Positions 34,882 through 44,062 of a stretch of DNA of 64,000 bases are shown here, one piece after another; position 1 is the stretch's first letter, and the number at the start of each line of letters is the position of its first letter. The stretch lies in contig JAGGQZ010000004.1 of the NCBI GenBank assembly GCA_018613055.1, positions 156,210-220,209 on the forward strand. Reading direction: 5' to 3'. The stretch is from Chryseobacterium sp. ISL-80 (lineage in GTDB: Bacteria > Bacillota > Bacilli > Bacillales > Cytobacillaceae). The notes under the pieces were generated by a model. The model saw nothing but the letters and a program-made list of their open reading frames with translations, ran no database searches and had not been told where the DNA came from. The position numbers and the translations under genes are program-made.

Positions 34882-35658
34882 TTACTTTCCTTTAAAATGC
34901 GGTTTCCTTTTTTCACTGAAAGCTTCCAGTGCTTCCAGTCTGTCTTCTGTTGGGATCGTGACTTCGTATGCTTTGCGCTCTATCTGCAGTCCTGTCTGCA
35001 GGTCTCCGTTCATTCCCTGCTTGACTGCGTACTTTGCCTGCTGCAGTGCCACAGGCCCGTTTGCCATCATCATTTCGGCAAATTTCATGCATTCTTCAAG
35101 CAAGCTTTCTTTTTTGACCACCGCAGTGACGAGACCGTATTCCAGTGCCTCCTCTGCTTTTAGCCTCCGCGCAGTCAAGATCAGCTCGAGTGCTTTTGCC
35201 TGGCCGATCAGCCTTGGCAGCCGCTGTGTTCCTCCAGCACCAGGAATGATTGCCAGGCTCGTTTCTGTCAACCCCATTTGCGTCCCAGCGGAGGCAACGC
35301 GGAAATCACATGCAAGCGCAAGCTCCATTCCACCTCCAAAGGCAAATTCATTGATCGCTGCGATCGTTGGCTGCGGAAGCTGATCTACCATCGTAAAGAC
35401 CTCGCCAATTTTATAGATATTGCGCTTCACTTCCTCATCGGACAGTGTGCGGCGTTCCTTCAAATCAGCTCCGACGCTGAATGCTTTCTCACCTGCTCCG
35501 GTAAAAATCACTACCCTGGCATCACGGTTTATCCTGATTTCTTCAATCACACGCTGTAATTCGTCGAGTGTGTCATAATTAAAAGCATTTAATGCTTCCG
35601 GTCGATTCAGCGTCACAATTGCTGCATGTCCTTCCAACTTGAAATCAATATTACCCAT
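34882..35658 (-). CDS. Enoyl-CoA hydratase/isomerase family protein
   Basis: A 258-aa crotonase-superfamily enzyme. Oxyanion-hole region FSVGADLKE near residue 61 and NEFAFGGGMELALACD near 105, and the second active-site segment MGLTETSLAIIPGAGGTQRLP near 128-148 (core LTETSLAIIPGAGGTQ). The LTET...AIIPG form resembles methylglutaconyl-CoA hydratases (AUH) as much as general crotonases, so leucine catabolism is an alternative to fatty-acid beta-oxidation. Start ATG with AGAAGGAGCTG. It follows lcfB with its own terminator between. Confidence 0.88.
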   Translation of the reverse strand: MGNIDFKLEGHAAIVTLNRPEALNAFNYDTLDELQRVIEEIRINRDARVVIFTGAGEKAFSVGADLKERRTLSDEEVKRNIYKIGEVFTMVDQLPQPTIAAINEFAFGGGMELALACDFRVASAGTQMGLTETSLAIIPGAGGTQRLPRLIGQAKALELILTARRLKAEEALEYGLVTAVVKKESLLEECMKFAEMMMANGPVALQQAKYAVKQGMNGDLQTGLQIERKAYEVTIPTEDRLEALEAFSEKRKPHFKGK

Positions 35659-35719
35659 TCTATCAGCTCCTTCTTCATTGACATTCTAGCTGAAAAATAA
35701 AAATTCCTGCCAAATGCTG

Positions 35720-35753
35720 AAAAAGAGACAGGCACAGGCGCCTGCCTCTCTTT
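35720..35753 (-). terminator. Terminator of lcfB
   Basis: Minus-strand stem AAAGAGAGGCAGGC pairing imperfectly with GCCTGTCTCTTT, then UUUUUC. Confidence 0.75.
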
Positions 35754-35761
35754 CTTAAAGA

Positions 35762-37318
35762 TTACTTTCCTTGCAGAACCTGATTTTTCAATGCTCTTCT
35801 TAAAATTTTACCGGTAGTATTTTTTGGCAGTTCCTCAAGGAACTCGATTGCGCTTGGCACTTTGTATTTTGCCAGGTGCTCGCGGCAGTACTCAAGCAGC
35901 TGCTCTTCTGTCAGTTCAGGATTTTTGCTGACAACATAGCATCTTACTGCTTCGCCGAGATTTGGATCAGGAACTCCAAGAACTGCTACTTCGACAATAT
36001 CAGAGTGGTTATATAAAACTTCTTCTACTTCACGTGGATATACATTATATCCTCCCACAATGATCATATCTTTCTTGCGGTCAACAATGTAAAAATACCC
36101 TTCTTCGTCCATGCGGGCGAGGTCTCCTGTATACAACCATCCATCCCTGATCGTAGCGCTTGTTTCTTCCGGCATTTTATAATAGCCTGCCATTACGTTC
36201 GGGCCGCGGACAATCAATTCGCCAACTTCCCCTGGAGCCACTTCATCTCCCATTTCGTTGACGATCTTGTTTTCAACATTTACGATTGAGGTTCCAATTG
36301 AACCAGGCTTGCGCGGGCGATCAAGTGGATTGAAGCACGTAACCGGTGACGCCTCAGACAAACCATATCCTTCTGAAACCATGACATTGAATTTTCGCTC
36401 GAAATTCTGAAGCAGTGCAACCGGAAGTGAAGCACCTCCTGAAATACACAGTCTTAGGGACTTAAGGTCATCCGGATTTCCTTCTGGATACTGGAAAAGG
36501 AAATTATACATGGTCGGCACGCCTGCAAATACAGAGGCCTCGTATTCCCTGGCAATCCGGAACACTTCTGCCGGGCTGAACCTAGGGACAATCAACAATG
36601 TGCCTCCATTCATCAATGGGGCATTAAGGGCAACGGTCAAGCAGAAGACATGGAACATCGGCAGGGCAGTGATCACCCTGTCATCTTCGCTCATCTTCAG
36701 GTAATCGCTTACATCTTTGGCGTTGCTGTAAAGGTTTTTGTGTGTAAGCATAGCACCCTTAGGCTTTCCAGTCGTTCCTGATGTATAGAGAATGATTGCC
36801 ATATCATCATCATTCAACTCAGGACCTTTAAAAGCAAGATCACCAGAACCAACAACATGTGTAAACGGTTTCAATTTTGAACCTAATGAAAGCTTGGACA
36901 TTTCTTCTTCAGACAACTGATTTTGGCCAGTCTCAGCAATGACAAAGTATTCGACCTTTGGCAGGTGCTGATGCATTTTTTCGGCGAGTGGCAGCATCAT
37001 GTCTAGACCGACGACAACTTTCACATCACCATTGTTCAGGATATAGCCGATTTCATCTGCGGTGTAAATTGGATTGATGGGAATGACTGTTGCACCGAGT
37101 CTTAATGCTCCGTACAAACTGATGACAAAATGTGGAGAGTTTCCTAGCAGCAAGGCAATATGATCGCCTTTTTTTACCCCTAATTTTTCAAGGCCAGATG
37201 CAAACTTCGTAACAGCCGCATCAAGTTCAGCATAGGTACTTGCTTTGTCCATGAAAAAATATGCCGGCTTATCGCCCAGCATTGAGGCAGTGTGATGAAG
37301 CTGTGATGAAAGATTCAT
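35762..37318 (-). CDS. lcfB: Long-chain fatty-acid-CoA ligase
   Basis: A 518-aa AMP-forming ligase. P-loop [19 protein letters not shown] near residue 180, [10 protein letters not shown] near 320, [17 protein letters not shown] near 405, [20 protein letters not shown] near 423, and the Lys motif [12 protein letters not shown] near 505. Matches B. subtilis LcfB (YhfL) in length and in being next to lplJ (YhfJ). The ATG at 37318 follows GGGAGTTAT; the longer frame from 37357 covers the ribosome-binding site. Activates fatty acids for beta-oxidation in the cytoplasm. Confidence 0.92.
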   Translation of the reverse strand: MNLSSQLHHTASMLGDKPAYFFMDKASTYAELDAAVTKFASGLEKLGVKKGDHIALLLGNSPHFVISLYGALRLGATVIPINPIYTADEIGYILNNGDVKVVVGLDMMLPLAEKMHQHLPKVEYFVIAETGQNQLSEEEMSKLSLGSKLKPFTHVVGSGDLAFKGPELNDDDMAIILYTSGTTGKPKGAMLTHKNLYSNAKDVSDYLKMSEDDRVITALPMFHVFCLTVALNAPLMNGGTLLIVPRFSPAEVFRIAREYEASVFAGVPTMYNFLFQYPEGNPDDLKSLRLCISGGASLPVALLQNFERKFNVMVSEGYGLSEASPVTCFNPLDRPRKPGSIGTSIVNVENKIVNEMGDEVAPGEVGELIVRGPNVMAGYYKMPEETSATIRDGWLYTGDLARMDEEGYFYIVDRKKDMIIVGGYNVYPREVEEVLYNHSDIVEVAVLGVPDPNLGEAVRCYVVSKNPELTEEQLLEYCREHLAKYKVPSAIEFLEELPKNTTGKILRRALKNQVLQGK

Positions 37319-37382
37319 ATAACTCCCTTCCCCCTTTGCGGTGAACTCAATCACCAAACTTAATAAAAAGTTTTCTAAATAT

Positions 37383-37411
37383 ATTATATTGAAAGAAAAT
37401 TATGTATTCAA
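37383..37411 (-). promoter_or_regulatory. Sigma-A promoter of lcfB
   Basis: Minus strand TTGAAT (37411-37406), 17-bp spacer, TATAAT (37388-37383). I do not see a clear FadR palindrome around it. Confidence 0.7.
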
Positions 37412-37452
37412 GGAAAATATGTCGAAATTTTAACAATTTATGTTTATTAAAC

Positions 37453-37480
37453 AGAAAACGCGGTACAACAACACCGCGTT
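37453..37480 (-). terminator. Terminator of lplJ
   Basis: Perfect stem AACGCGGT / ACCGCGTT with an 8-nt loop, followed by TTCTGTTT. Confidence 0.75.
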
Positions 37481-37487
37481 CAAAAAG

Positions 37488-38477
37488 TTAATATATTAAG
37501 TTAATAAAGTCTTCTTTAGAAATATTTCCGAAATAATGTTTGATGTCCACATCTTCCAGCGCACTGACAATCTGGGACTTCTCGTATTTTATGCCTGTCA
37601 GCTTGTTCTCGATCACAGTGACATCGCCTACACCAAAGAAATCCCCATAGATTTTGCAATGATCAATGATTCCCTTATTGACCTCAAAACGGACATCAAT
37701 CTGGCCGACCGGGAAGCGATGGGAATGCTGCAGGTTGAATTTAGGCGATTTTCCGTAATTCCAATCCCAATTCTGATATCTTTCTTTTGAAAGTTCACGG
37801 ATATTTTCCCAGTCCTTTTCTGTTAAAACATACTCCGGAATTTCATCCAGCCCTTCAAAGATATTTTTTAATAGAAGAGAGCGGAATTCCTCTACTGTCA
37901 CTTTATTTGAAAGGAACTCGGAAATATTCGCGACTCGGCTGCGGATTGATTTGATTCCTTTAGATTCTATTTTGTCCTTTTTCACGTTAAGCGCCGAAAC
38001 GACACTTTCGATTTCTGAATCAAACAAAAGTGTGCCATGGCTGAACATCCGGCCTCTTGTTGAAAATTGCGCATTCCCGGAAATCTTCCTGCCTTCTGCC
38101 AACAGGTCATTCCTGCCGCTTAATTCCGCGTTTACGCCCAATTTCCTTAGTGCGTGCACCACTGGCTCAGTAAACTTCCTGAAATTATGGAAGCTGTCCC
38201 CGTCATCCTTCGTGATAAAGCTGAAATTCAAATTGCCAAGGTCGTGGTAAACGGCTCCGCCTCCGGATAAACGGCGGACGACATGAATCCCATTCTTTTC
38301 TACATATTCAGTGTTGATTTCTTCAATTGTGTTCTGGTTCTTGCCAATGATGATGGATGGTTCGTTTATATAGAAAAGCAGGTAGGTTTCATTGATATCC
38401 AGATTCTTTAAGGCATACTCTTCAATTGCCAGGTTGATTCTCGGATCTGTGATTCCTTTATTATCAATAAATAACAT
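37488..38477 (-). CDS. lplJ: Lipoate-protein ligase LplJ
   Basis: A 329-aa ligase that attaches scavenged lipoate to dehydrogenase E2 subunits and GcvH. Conserved: GKNQNTIEEIN near residue 46, the RRLSGGGAVYHDLGNLNFSF block near 68-87, GRNDLLAEGRKISGNAQ near 120-136 with the catalytic lysine, and a C-terminal accessory domain. Start ATG with AAGGAGAATC upstream. Fifteen nt after yhfI, so the two form an operon as in B. subtilis yhfI-lplJ. Confidence 0.94.
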   Translation of the reverse strand: MLFIDNKGITDPRINLAIEEYALKNLDINETYLLFYINEPSIIIGKNQNTIEEINTEYVEKNGIHVVRRLSGGGAVYHDLGNLNFSFITKDDGDSFHNFRKFTEPVVHALRKLGVNAELSGRNDLLAEGRKISGNAQFSTRGRMFSHGTLLFDSEIESVVSALNVKKDKIESKGIKSIRSRVANISEFLSNKVTVEEFRSLLLKNIFEGLDEIPEYVLTEKDWENIRELSKERYQNWDWNYGKSPKFNLQHSHRFPVGQIDVRFEVNKGIIDHCKIYGDFFGVGDVTVIENKLTGIKYEKSQIVSALEDVDIKHYFGNISKEDFINLIY

Positions 38478-38491
38478 GGTTGATTCTCCTT

Positions 38492-39226
38492 TTATAAGGT
38501 TATTTCAAGACCTTCTCTGGCCAGGGTGATCGGGCCGGAAAATTGTGTGGAAGCTTCGGAAACGAGCTGATCGATCTCACCATAATGAGGCAGGTGTGTC
38601 AGGACCAGCTGCTTTACTCCCGCCTGGTTAGCGAGCTTTCCATTATCATAGCTGTTCATATGCCCTGCACCCTTGCCGTCCTGGTTACCATAAAAATTGC
38701 ATTCTGATAGCAATAAGTCAGCACCGGAAGCAAAAGAAATGAACTCTTCCTTAAAGGAAGTGTCCGCTGTATATACCAAGGACTTGCCGCCAGCCTCAAT
38801 CCGCATCGCATAGCATGGAACCGGATGGACTGCAGGTAGAAAGGAGATGGTGAAAGGACCGATCTCAAGCTTTTTTGCCGGGTTGTAGGCCACTCCCTTT
38901 GTGATGTTCTTATATGTAAGTTTTGCGAACTCCTGCTTGTCCTGTGTATGACCGTAAATCGGCAGCTGAGCGGATTTCTTTCCCAAAAATCCCTGGATCA
39001 GCCGTGCATGCTGCAGGACACCGATGTCGGAAACATGATCAGGATGATAATGTGACAGCACCATCGCATCCAGCTCTTCAGGCTGCACGAAATTTTGGAG
39101 CTTCGCGAGCACGCCGCTGCCAAAGTCTATCATGAGCTTGAAACCTTCATGTTCAAGCAAGTATCCAGTGCTAGCTTCATTCACTTTAGGATATCCGCCC
39201 CAGAATCCTACTATTGTCAGCTTCAA
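38492..39226 (-). CDS. yhfI: Metallo-beta-lactamase-fold hydrolase YhfI
   Basis: A 244-aa RNase Z-like metallohydrolase. Metal motif SHYHPDHVSD near residue 57 (HxHxDH), a further ligand in AVHPVPCYAMRIE, YTADTSFKEE (Asp) and LTHLPHYGE (His). Function in vivo unknown. The TTG start at 39226 is preferred because AGGAGGG is 6 nt upstream and the mature N-terminus LKLTIVGFWGGYPK begins the fold; this gives the same length as B. subtilis YhfI. Divergent from yhfH. Confidence 0.9.
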   Translation of the reverse strand: MKLTIVGFWGGYPKVNEASTGYLLEHEGFKLMIDFGSGVLAKLQNFVQPEELDAMVLSHYHPDHVSDIGVLQHARLIQGFLGKKSAQLPIYGHTQDKQEFAKLTYKNITKGVAYNPAKKLEIGPFTISFLPAVHPVPCYAMRIEAGGKSLVYTADTSFKEEFISFASGADLLLSECNFYGNQDGKGAGHMNSYDNGKLANQAGVKQLVLTHLPHYGEIDQLVSEASTQFSGPITLAREGLEITL

Positions 39227-39315
39227 TGAATTCCCTCCTATAATCACACTTTTTCTTTCACTATACTTCATTTTGCCCATTTTTTCACTTTAGCGGTTTT
39301 TTCAGAAAATTATGA

Positions 39316-39345
39316 TTGACGTCATTTATACTGTTATAATACAAT
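39316..39345 (+). promoter_or_regulatory. Promoter of yhfH
   Basis: TTGACG (39316-39321), 18-bp spacer, TACAAT (39340-39345), about 50 bp before the yhfH start. Confidence 0.6.
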
Positions 39346-39397
39346 ATAGTAAATATTAAGTCTGTACCAAAACAACAACCCGAATGGAGGGAACATC

Positions 39398-39532
39398 ATG
39401 ATCGAAAATGTTGTAGAATTCTTTCGTAATTTGCCAAAGAAGCAGTGTATAGAATGCGGAGAGACAATTGATGAACAGCATGAATGTTACGGAAATAAAT
39501 GTAACGGATGCATGGATCCAGGAAAGTTTTAA
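39398..39532 (+). CDS. yhfH: YhfH family zinc-ribbon-like peptide
   Basis: A 44-aa protein (MIENVVEFFRNLPKK, then two CxxC-like pairs CIEC...ECYGNKCNGC, ending MDPGKF). TGGAGGG lies 7 nt before the ATG. The cysteine pattern and position next to yhfI match the YhfH family of Bacillus. Likely metal-binding; function unknown. Too short for common gene callers. Confidence 0.85.
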   Translation: MIENVVEFFRNLPKKQCIECGETIDEQHECYGNKCNGCMDPGKF

Positions 39533-39604
39533 CCTTCGTTTTCCTTCCCCGGTTTTCCGGGCTTAATACAATCCCTTTCCCACAGTGAACAAACTGCAAA
39601 TGAA

Positions 39605-39634
39605 AAGCCAGCTCATTATTTTAAGAGCTGGCTT
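39605..39634. terminator. Terminator between yhfH and yhgE
   Basis: Perfect 10-bp stem AAGCCAGCTC / GAGCTGGCTT. Plus-strand tract CCTTTTTTATTTTT and minus-strand tract TTTTC; it can serve both convergent genes. Confidence 0.8.
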
Positions 39635-39640
39635 CCTTTT

Positions 39641-41842
39641 TTATTTTTCTGCTAATACGGTGAATTTCCTCTTGAACATCCAATGGAAATAGAATGCCGT
39701 GCCTGCTGCCAGGACTAAAATAAATCCGGCTAAAATCCCTGCATTTTGCCACATGAAACTGAAATCCCCGCTTGAGATGACAGCTTTGAAACCTTGCACT
39801 GAATAGGTCATTGGCAAATATGCGTTAAACTTCTGCAGGAATCCTGGAATTAACTCCAATGGGAAAGTTCCTGCGCTTGTCGTAAGCTGCAAAATCAGGA
39901 TGACGATGGCAACAAAACGGCCCGGATCTCCTAACAACGTCACAAGGAACTGGATTAATGCAATAAAAGTCAGGCTTGTGATGATGGAAAAGACCACGAA
40001 TAATGGAACACTTTCTACGTCAAGCCCCAGCCCCATAAGAAGGATGGCATCGGCTGCAAGTGCCTGTATTATGCCGATCCCGGCCAGGATGCCGAATTTG
40101 CTGATGAACCAGCTTGTACCGCTTGAAGGAACTCCAGCTGGCTCCCTTAATGGAAATACGATGGAAAGCAGCAACGCACCAACAAATAAGCCAAGAGATA
40201 AGAAGTATGGTGCAAATCCTGTTCCATAGTTCGGAACTGCCTTTAATGTTTCATTCGCCAGTTTTACTGGTGCAGCAAGCATATTGTAGGTTTCTTCATC
40301 TGGATTCACCTTAGCTTCTTCTGCTCCGTCTTTCAGCTTTTCAGCAAGTTCGGATGTCCCAGCCGCTACCTTTGAATTGCCAACAGACAATTCTCCGGCA
40401 CCAGATGCCAGTTTGTCTGCTCCGTCCGTCATGGCAGCGGAACCCGCTGCCAGCTGGTCCATTCCGCCCACAAGCTTGGAACTTCCATTTGCCAGCTCAA
40501 CAGAACCAGCTTTCGCCTCACTTAGCTTGTCACCGAACTGCTGCAGACCTGAATGAAATTCTCCCTGGCCGGCTGCCAGTTTCGCAGCACCAGTTTCCAC
40601 TTGTCCGCTGCCTGCTGCAAGTTTTGAGATTCCCTGCTGGAGTTCACCCTGGCCAGCAATGACTTTATTCAAGCCATCTGATAATTCACCAGAACCAGCA
40701 GCAAGTTTACCTGCTGAGCCTGAGAGTTGCACTGTCCCATTCTCAAGATCTGCACTGCCAGCCTCCAGTTTGCCAAGCGCTTCTGCAAGCTCTTTTTGTT
40801 TTTCAGGATAGGCACTTAATAAAGGCGCCATTGCTTCCATTTGTTTTTGCAGCTCTTGGATACCGGCATGTACTTGCGCCGCTCCGCCAGCTGCATTGTC
40901 AGCCCCATTTTTCCAGGCTGTCAGGTTTTGGCCGAGACTTTCGGATCCCTGTTCAATTTGTTTAGTACCCTCAATCAATTCTGGTACCTTGCTGTTTACT
41001 TGATCTAAACCAGCTTTAACTTCTAAAGCTCCTGCCTGCAAATCTTTCTGGCCTGCAAGAAGTTGACCTGAAGCATCCTCGAGCTTCGTTTCTCCTTCCT
41101 CCAATTTACCAAGTCCTCCAGCCAGCTTTCCTGCCCCATTTGCCAGCTCTTTCGCTCCGGAATCAGCTGAATTCATTCCCTGGTTGAATTCAATCGACTT
41201 GCTTGCTAAAACGGATAAATTGTCATAAAGCTCCTGGCTTCCATCCCTAAGCTTGACTGCACCGTCGTTCAGTTCGGAAGCTCCGTCACTCGCCTGGTGA
41301 AGACCATCAGCCAGTTCGCCGATATTGTCAAACATTGTCTCGGCATAGGTTTCTGAAACTTTTTCGGATACGGAAGCCTTGATTTTTTCTGCTGCTGTCC
41401 CGCCAATCTGGGCAGATAAGAAGTTGAAGCTTTCATTTGGCACATAAACAAGTTCGAGTTTCTCAGGATGTTCATCCATCAATGTTGTTGCATTTTCTGA
41501 GAAATCTTTTGGGATTTTGATGAGCATATAATATTTTTGCTGCTCAAGTCCCTTTTCCGCTTCATCTTCTGATACAAATTCAAAACCAAAATCCTGGCTT
41601 TCTTTCAGCTTTTCCACCAGGTCATTGCCGAGTTCAAGCTTCTTTCCGTCAATCGTTGACCCTGCATCACTGTTGGCAACTGCTACAGGGAGATCGGAAA
41701 GATGTTCATAGGGATCCCAGAATGCCCACAAGAACATTCCACTGTACATGACAGGAATGAACAAGACGGCAATAATCGGTATCAAAAGCTTCTTATTTCG
41801 AAAAATAGCAAGCAATTCTTGGGTGAATAATTTATTTTTCAT
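39641..41842 (-). CDS. yhgE: YhgE/Pip-domain ABC-2-type membrane protein
   Basis: A 733-aa protein. One N-terminal segment (LLIPIIAVLFIPVMYSGMFLWAF is residues 19-41 in parts), a large extracytoplasmic part of about 480 residues built of heptad-like repeats (SGAGKLAxGLxKLxxG type: AKELANGAGKLAGGL, LAAGSGQVETGAAKLAAG), and five C-terminal membrane segments of ABC-2 permease type. Related to B. subtilis YhgE, phage infection protein Pip and ESX-like YueB. The ATG at 41842 follows AGGAGGATAAAG. Controlled by the adjacent TetR protein through the palindrome at 41863-41891. Confidence 0.92.
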   Translation of the reverse strand: MKNKLFTQELLAIFRNKKLLIPIIAVLFIPVMYSGMFLWAFWDPYEHLSDLPVAVANSDAGSTIDGKKLELGNDLVEKLKESQDFGFEFVSEDEAEKGLEQQKYYMLIKIPKDFSENATTLMDEHPEKLELVYVPNESFNFLSAQIGGTAAEKIKASVSEKVSETYAETMFDNIGELADGLHQASDGASELNDGAVKLRDGSQELYDNLSVLASKSIEFNQGMNSADSGAKELANGAGKLAGGLGKLEEGETKLEDASGQLLAGQKDLQAGALEVKAGLDQVNSKVPELIEGTKQIEQGSESLGQNLTAWKNGADNAAGGAAQVHAGIQELQKQMEAMAPLLSAYPEKQKELAEALGKLEAGSADLENGTVQLSGSAGKLAAGSGELSDGLNKVIAGQGELQQGISKLAAGSGQVETGAAKLAAGQGEFHSGLQQFGDKLSEAKAGSVELANGSSKLVGGMDQLAAGSAAMTDGADKLASGAGELSVGNSKVAAGTSELAEKLKDGAEEAKVNPDEETYNMLAAPVKLANETLKAVPNYGTGFAPYFLSLGLFVGALLLSIVFPLREPAGVPSSGTSWFISKFGILAGIGIIQALAADAILLMGLGLDVESVPLFVVFSIITSLTFIALIQFLVTLLGDPGRFVAIVILILQLTTSAGTFPLELIPGFLQKFNAYLPMTYSVQGFKAVISSGDFSFMWQNAGILAGFILVLAAGTAFYFHWMFKRKFTVLAEK

Positions 41843-41862
41843 CTTTATCCTCCTCGATAAAA

Positions 41863-41891
41863 AAATGACCGTTTTATTCATTTGGTCATTT
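41863..41891. promoter_or_regulatory. TetR operator in front of yhgE
   Basis: AAATGACC-N13-GGTCATTT, identical in arms and spacing to the site before yhgD at 42506-42534. Confidence 0.75.
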
Positions 41892-41916
41892 TTGTGCTGA
41901 AAATAAGGACTCCCTC

Positions 41917-42489
41917 CTAATGAGACAATCCTTTGAAAATATAGAACTCAAATAGCTCTAAAATCTGTGCTTTTTCAAGCGGCTTGTTTTTCTTTTCCCA
42001 GTCAAAAATCAATGCGATATAAAGCTTCATCATGATGAAAGAAGTAATTTCCGGATCGCATTCCTTTATTTCTCCCTTTTGGATTGCCTGGATGACCTTA
42101 TCCTTAATGAAACCCAGGATGGCAGATTCCAGCTTATCCATGACTTCCACCACAGCGGGGGTCCCAATGTCCCGTGCTTCCTGGGAAAGCTTGATCGTCA
42201 GCTGATGTTTTTTACGGAACTCCAGCAGCCTATATAAAGCTCTATGGACATTTTCGTAAAAAGAATCTGCTGGATTCACAGCCTCATTCGCGACCTCTCC
42301 CATTTCTTTAATGAGACCGTTGATAATTTCATCGAAAAGCTGTTCTTTGTTTTTGAAGAAAGTATAGATTGTCCCTTTCCCTACATTCGCCAGCTTTGCA
42401 ACTAGATCAATCGTCGTGGCTTTATATCCATAAAGAGAAAAAGAGTTGTTGGCCGCATCAATAATCTGCTGCCTCCGGTCGATTGCCAT
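41917..42489 (-). CDS. yhgD: TetR-family regulator YhgD
   Basis: A 190-aa TetR repressor. N-terminal helix-turn-helix: ATTIDLVAKLANVGKGTIYTFFKNKEQL within residues 24-51 (core GKGTIYTFFKNKEQLF). The C-terminal ligand domain is generic. GGAGGTGAAGTC precedes the ATG. Two identical palindromes, one before this gene and one before yhgE, argue for autoregulation and control of yhgE. Inducer unknown; the efflux- or envelope-type target suggests a membrane-active compound. Confidence 0.92.
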   Translation of the reverse strand: MAIDRRQQIIDAANNSFSLYGYKATTIDLVAKLANVGKGTIYTFFKNKEQLFDEIINGLIKEMGEVANEAVNPADSFYENVHRALYRLLEFRKKHQLTIKLSQEARDIGTPAVVEVMDKLESAILGFIKDKVIQAIQKGEIKECDPEITSFIMMKLYIALIFDWEKKNKPLEKAQILELFEFYIFKGLSH

Positions 42490-42505
42490 GACTTCACCTC
42501 CAAAA

Positions 42506-42534
42506 AAATGACCAAATGAGAAAAGTGGTCATTT
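42506..42534. promoter_or_regulatory. TetR operator in front of yhgD
   Basis: AAATGACC-N13-GGTCATTT immediately upstream of the yhgD ribosome-binding site. Confidence 0.75.
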
Positions 42535-42585
42535 CGTCACAAATTAATTTATCACATCTTTTACACTGTGGCAAGTATGTAAAAT

Positions 42586-42611
42586 AAAAAACCCTTTGAA
42601 AAGGGTTTTTT
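42586..42611 (-). terminator. Terminator of the hemEHY operon
   Basis: Minus-strand stem AAAAAACCC / GGGTTTTTT around TTTTCAAA, overlapping the hemY stop codon. Confidence 0.8.
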
Positions 42612-44037
42612 ATCGGTTAAGCTGCAAATATCCAAGGATTTTTTCAACCGCTGCTTCCCCCTGGTCGATGCAGTCGGGAAGGCCAACTCCTTCAAAAGAG
42701 CTTCCTCCGACAAAGACGCCGGGAAGTTCCTTTTCAAGGTCATTCTTCAGATTGGCCACTCTCTGCTTGTGCCCGACCGTATACTGGGGCATTGCTTCCT
42801 TCCAGCGCGAAACGACGGCAAAATCTGGCTGCGCCTGAATATCCATTGTTTTATTCAAATCTTCCAAGGCAATTTTGATGATCTCATCATCCGACAGCTC
42901 AACAATTGCCTCGTCACCTGGTCTGCCGACATAAAGACGGAGCAGAACTTTTCCCTCCGGTGTCGTATGGGGCCACTTTTTATGGGTCCATGTGCAGGCT
43001 GTGATCGTGTAATCACTGTTCCTGGAGACAACGAAACCTGTGCCATCTATATCTTCTTTGATGACACTTTCCGGAAACGCCATGGCTACTGTTGCCACCG
43101 AAGTTGAAGGCATGTCGCGGAATGGGTCAAAGATGTGTTCATGATCAGCGAACATGTGCAAGGCAGCTTCATGAGGTGCGGCTACAAGGATGCTATCTGC
43201 ATCCAGCGTCTCACCGCTGCTCAGCCTTAAACGGTAACCTTGCTCCTGCTTGCTCACTTTATCGACCCGGATTCCTTTGATCACAGAACCGGCCACAAGC
43301 TTGGATTCAATCGCATCAACAAACGACTGCAGACCCGACGTCACAGTCAGGAACATTCCCTTTTTCTTCACCTGTCCGGTTTCATCAGGCTGCTTTTTTG
43401 GGGCAGGTGTCGATTTCTTTGTCCCAAGAATCAGGCTCCCGTACTTCTGCTCTGTCTGATAAAATTGCGGGAAGGTGGACAATAAACTCATGTTATCAAT
43501 ATCCCCGGCGTAAATGCCCGAGAGCAAAGGTTCTATCAAATTCTCGACCACTTCATCACCAAGCCTGCGACGGAAAAACTCTCCAAGTGACTGGTCTCCT
43601 TCCACCTTGGATGGAGGCATGAAGAAGTCTCCGGCAGCCCGGAATTTACCCGGCCATGAAAACAATCCTGTTGTAACAAATGGGCCGATTTGAGTAGGAA
43701 TTCCCATCACCGCTCCGCCTGGTATAGGGTGGAGCTTGTCCTTAACGAGCACGTACGATTTTCCTGTACTGTTATTGACTAACTTATCGCCTAATCCGAC
43801 TTCCCTCGCCAGACGGCCTGCACTTTCTTTTCTTTCCAGAAAAGAATCCGGCCCTCTTTCGATGACGAAGCCATCTTTTACATATGTCTGCATTTTTCCG
43901 CCAACACGGTGGGAGGCTTCCACCAGCTTTACATCCAAAGGAAGCTGGTTCTCCCTGGCATGCTTTTGCAAATAATACGCAGCAGCCAAACCAGTGATGC
44001 CTCCCCCTATAATTACAACTCTTTTCATATCTGTCAC
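42610..44037 (-). CDS. hemY: Coproporphyrinogen III/protoporphyrinogen oxidase HemY (CgoX)
   Basis: A 475-aa FAD enzyme that oxidises coproporphyrinogen III to coproporphyrin III in the Firmicute coproporphyrin-dependent heme pathway. N-terminal dinucleotide motif VVIIGGGITGLAAAYYL near residue 6, RVGGKMQTY near 46, ERGPDSFLERK near 57, and the C-terminal FAD motif VFVGGSSFEGVGLPDCIDQG within 437-456. Start GTG (44037) with AAGGCG 8 nt upstream; the ATG three codons later is possible. Third gene of hemE-hemH-hemY. Confidence 0.95.
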   Translation of the reverse strand: MTDMKRVVIIGGGITGLAAAYYLQKHARENQLPLDVKLVEASHRVGGKMQTYVKDGFVIERGPDSFLERKESAGRLAREVGLGDKLVNNSTGKSYVLVKDKLHPIPGGAVMGIPTQIGPFVTTGLFSWPGKFRAAGDFFMPPSKVEGDQSLGEFFRRRLGDEVVENLIEPLLSGIYAGDIDNMSLLSTFPQFYQTEQKYGSLILGTKKSTPAPKKQPDETGQVKKKGMFLTVTSGLQSFVDAIESKLVAGSVIKGIRVDKVSKQEQGYRLRLSSGETLDADSILVAAPHEAALHMFADHEHIFDPFRDMPSTSVATVAMAFPESVIKEDIDGTGFVVSRNSDYTITACTWTHKKWPHTTPEGKVLLRLYVGRPGDEAIVELSDDEIIKIALEDLNKTMDIQAQPDFAVVSRWKEAMPQYTVGHKQRVANLKNDLEKELPGVFVGGSSFEGVGLPDCIDQGEAAVEKILGYLQLNR

Positions 44038-44062
44038 GGTAAATCGCCTTCTTTTACTAGAT

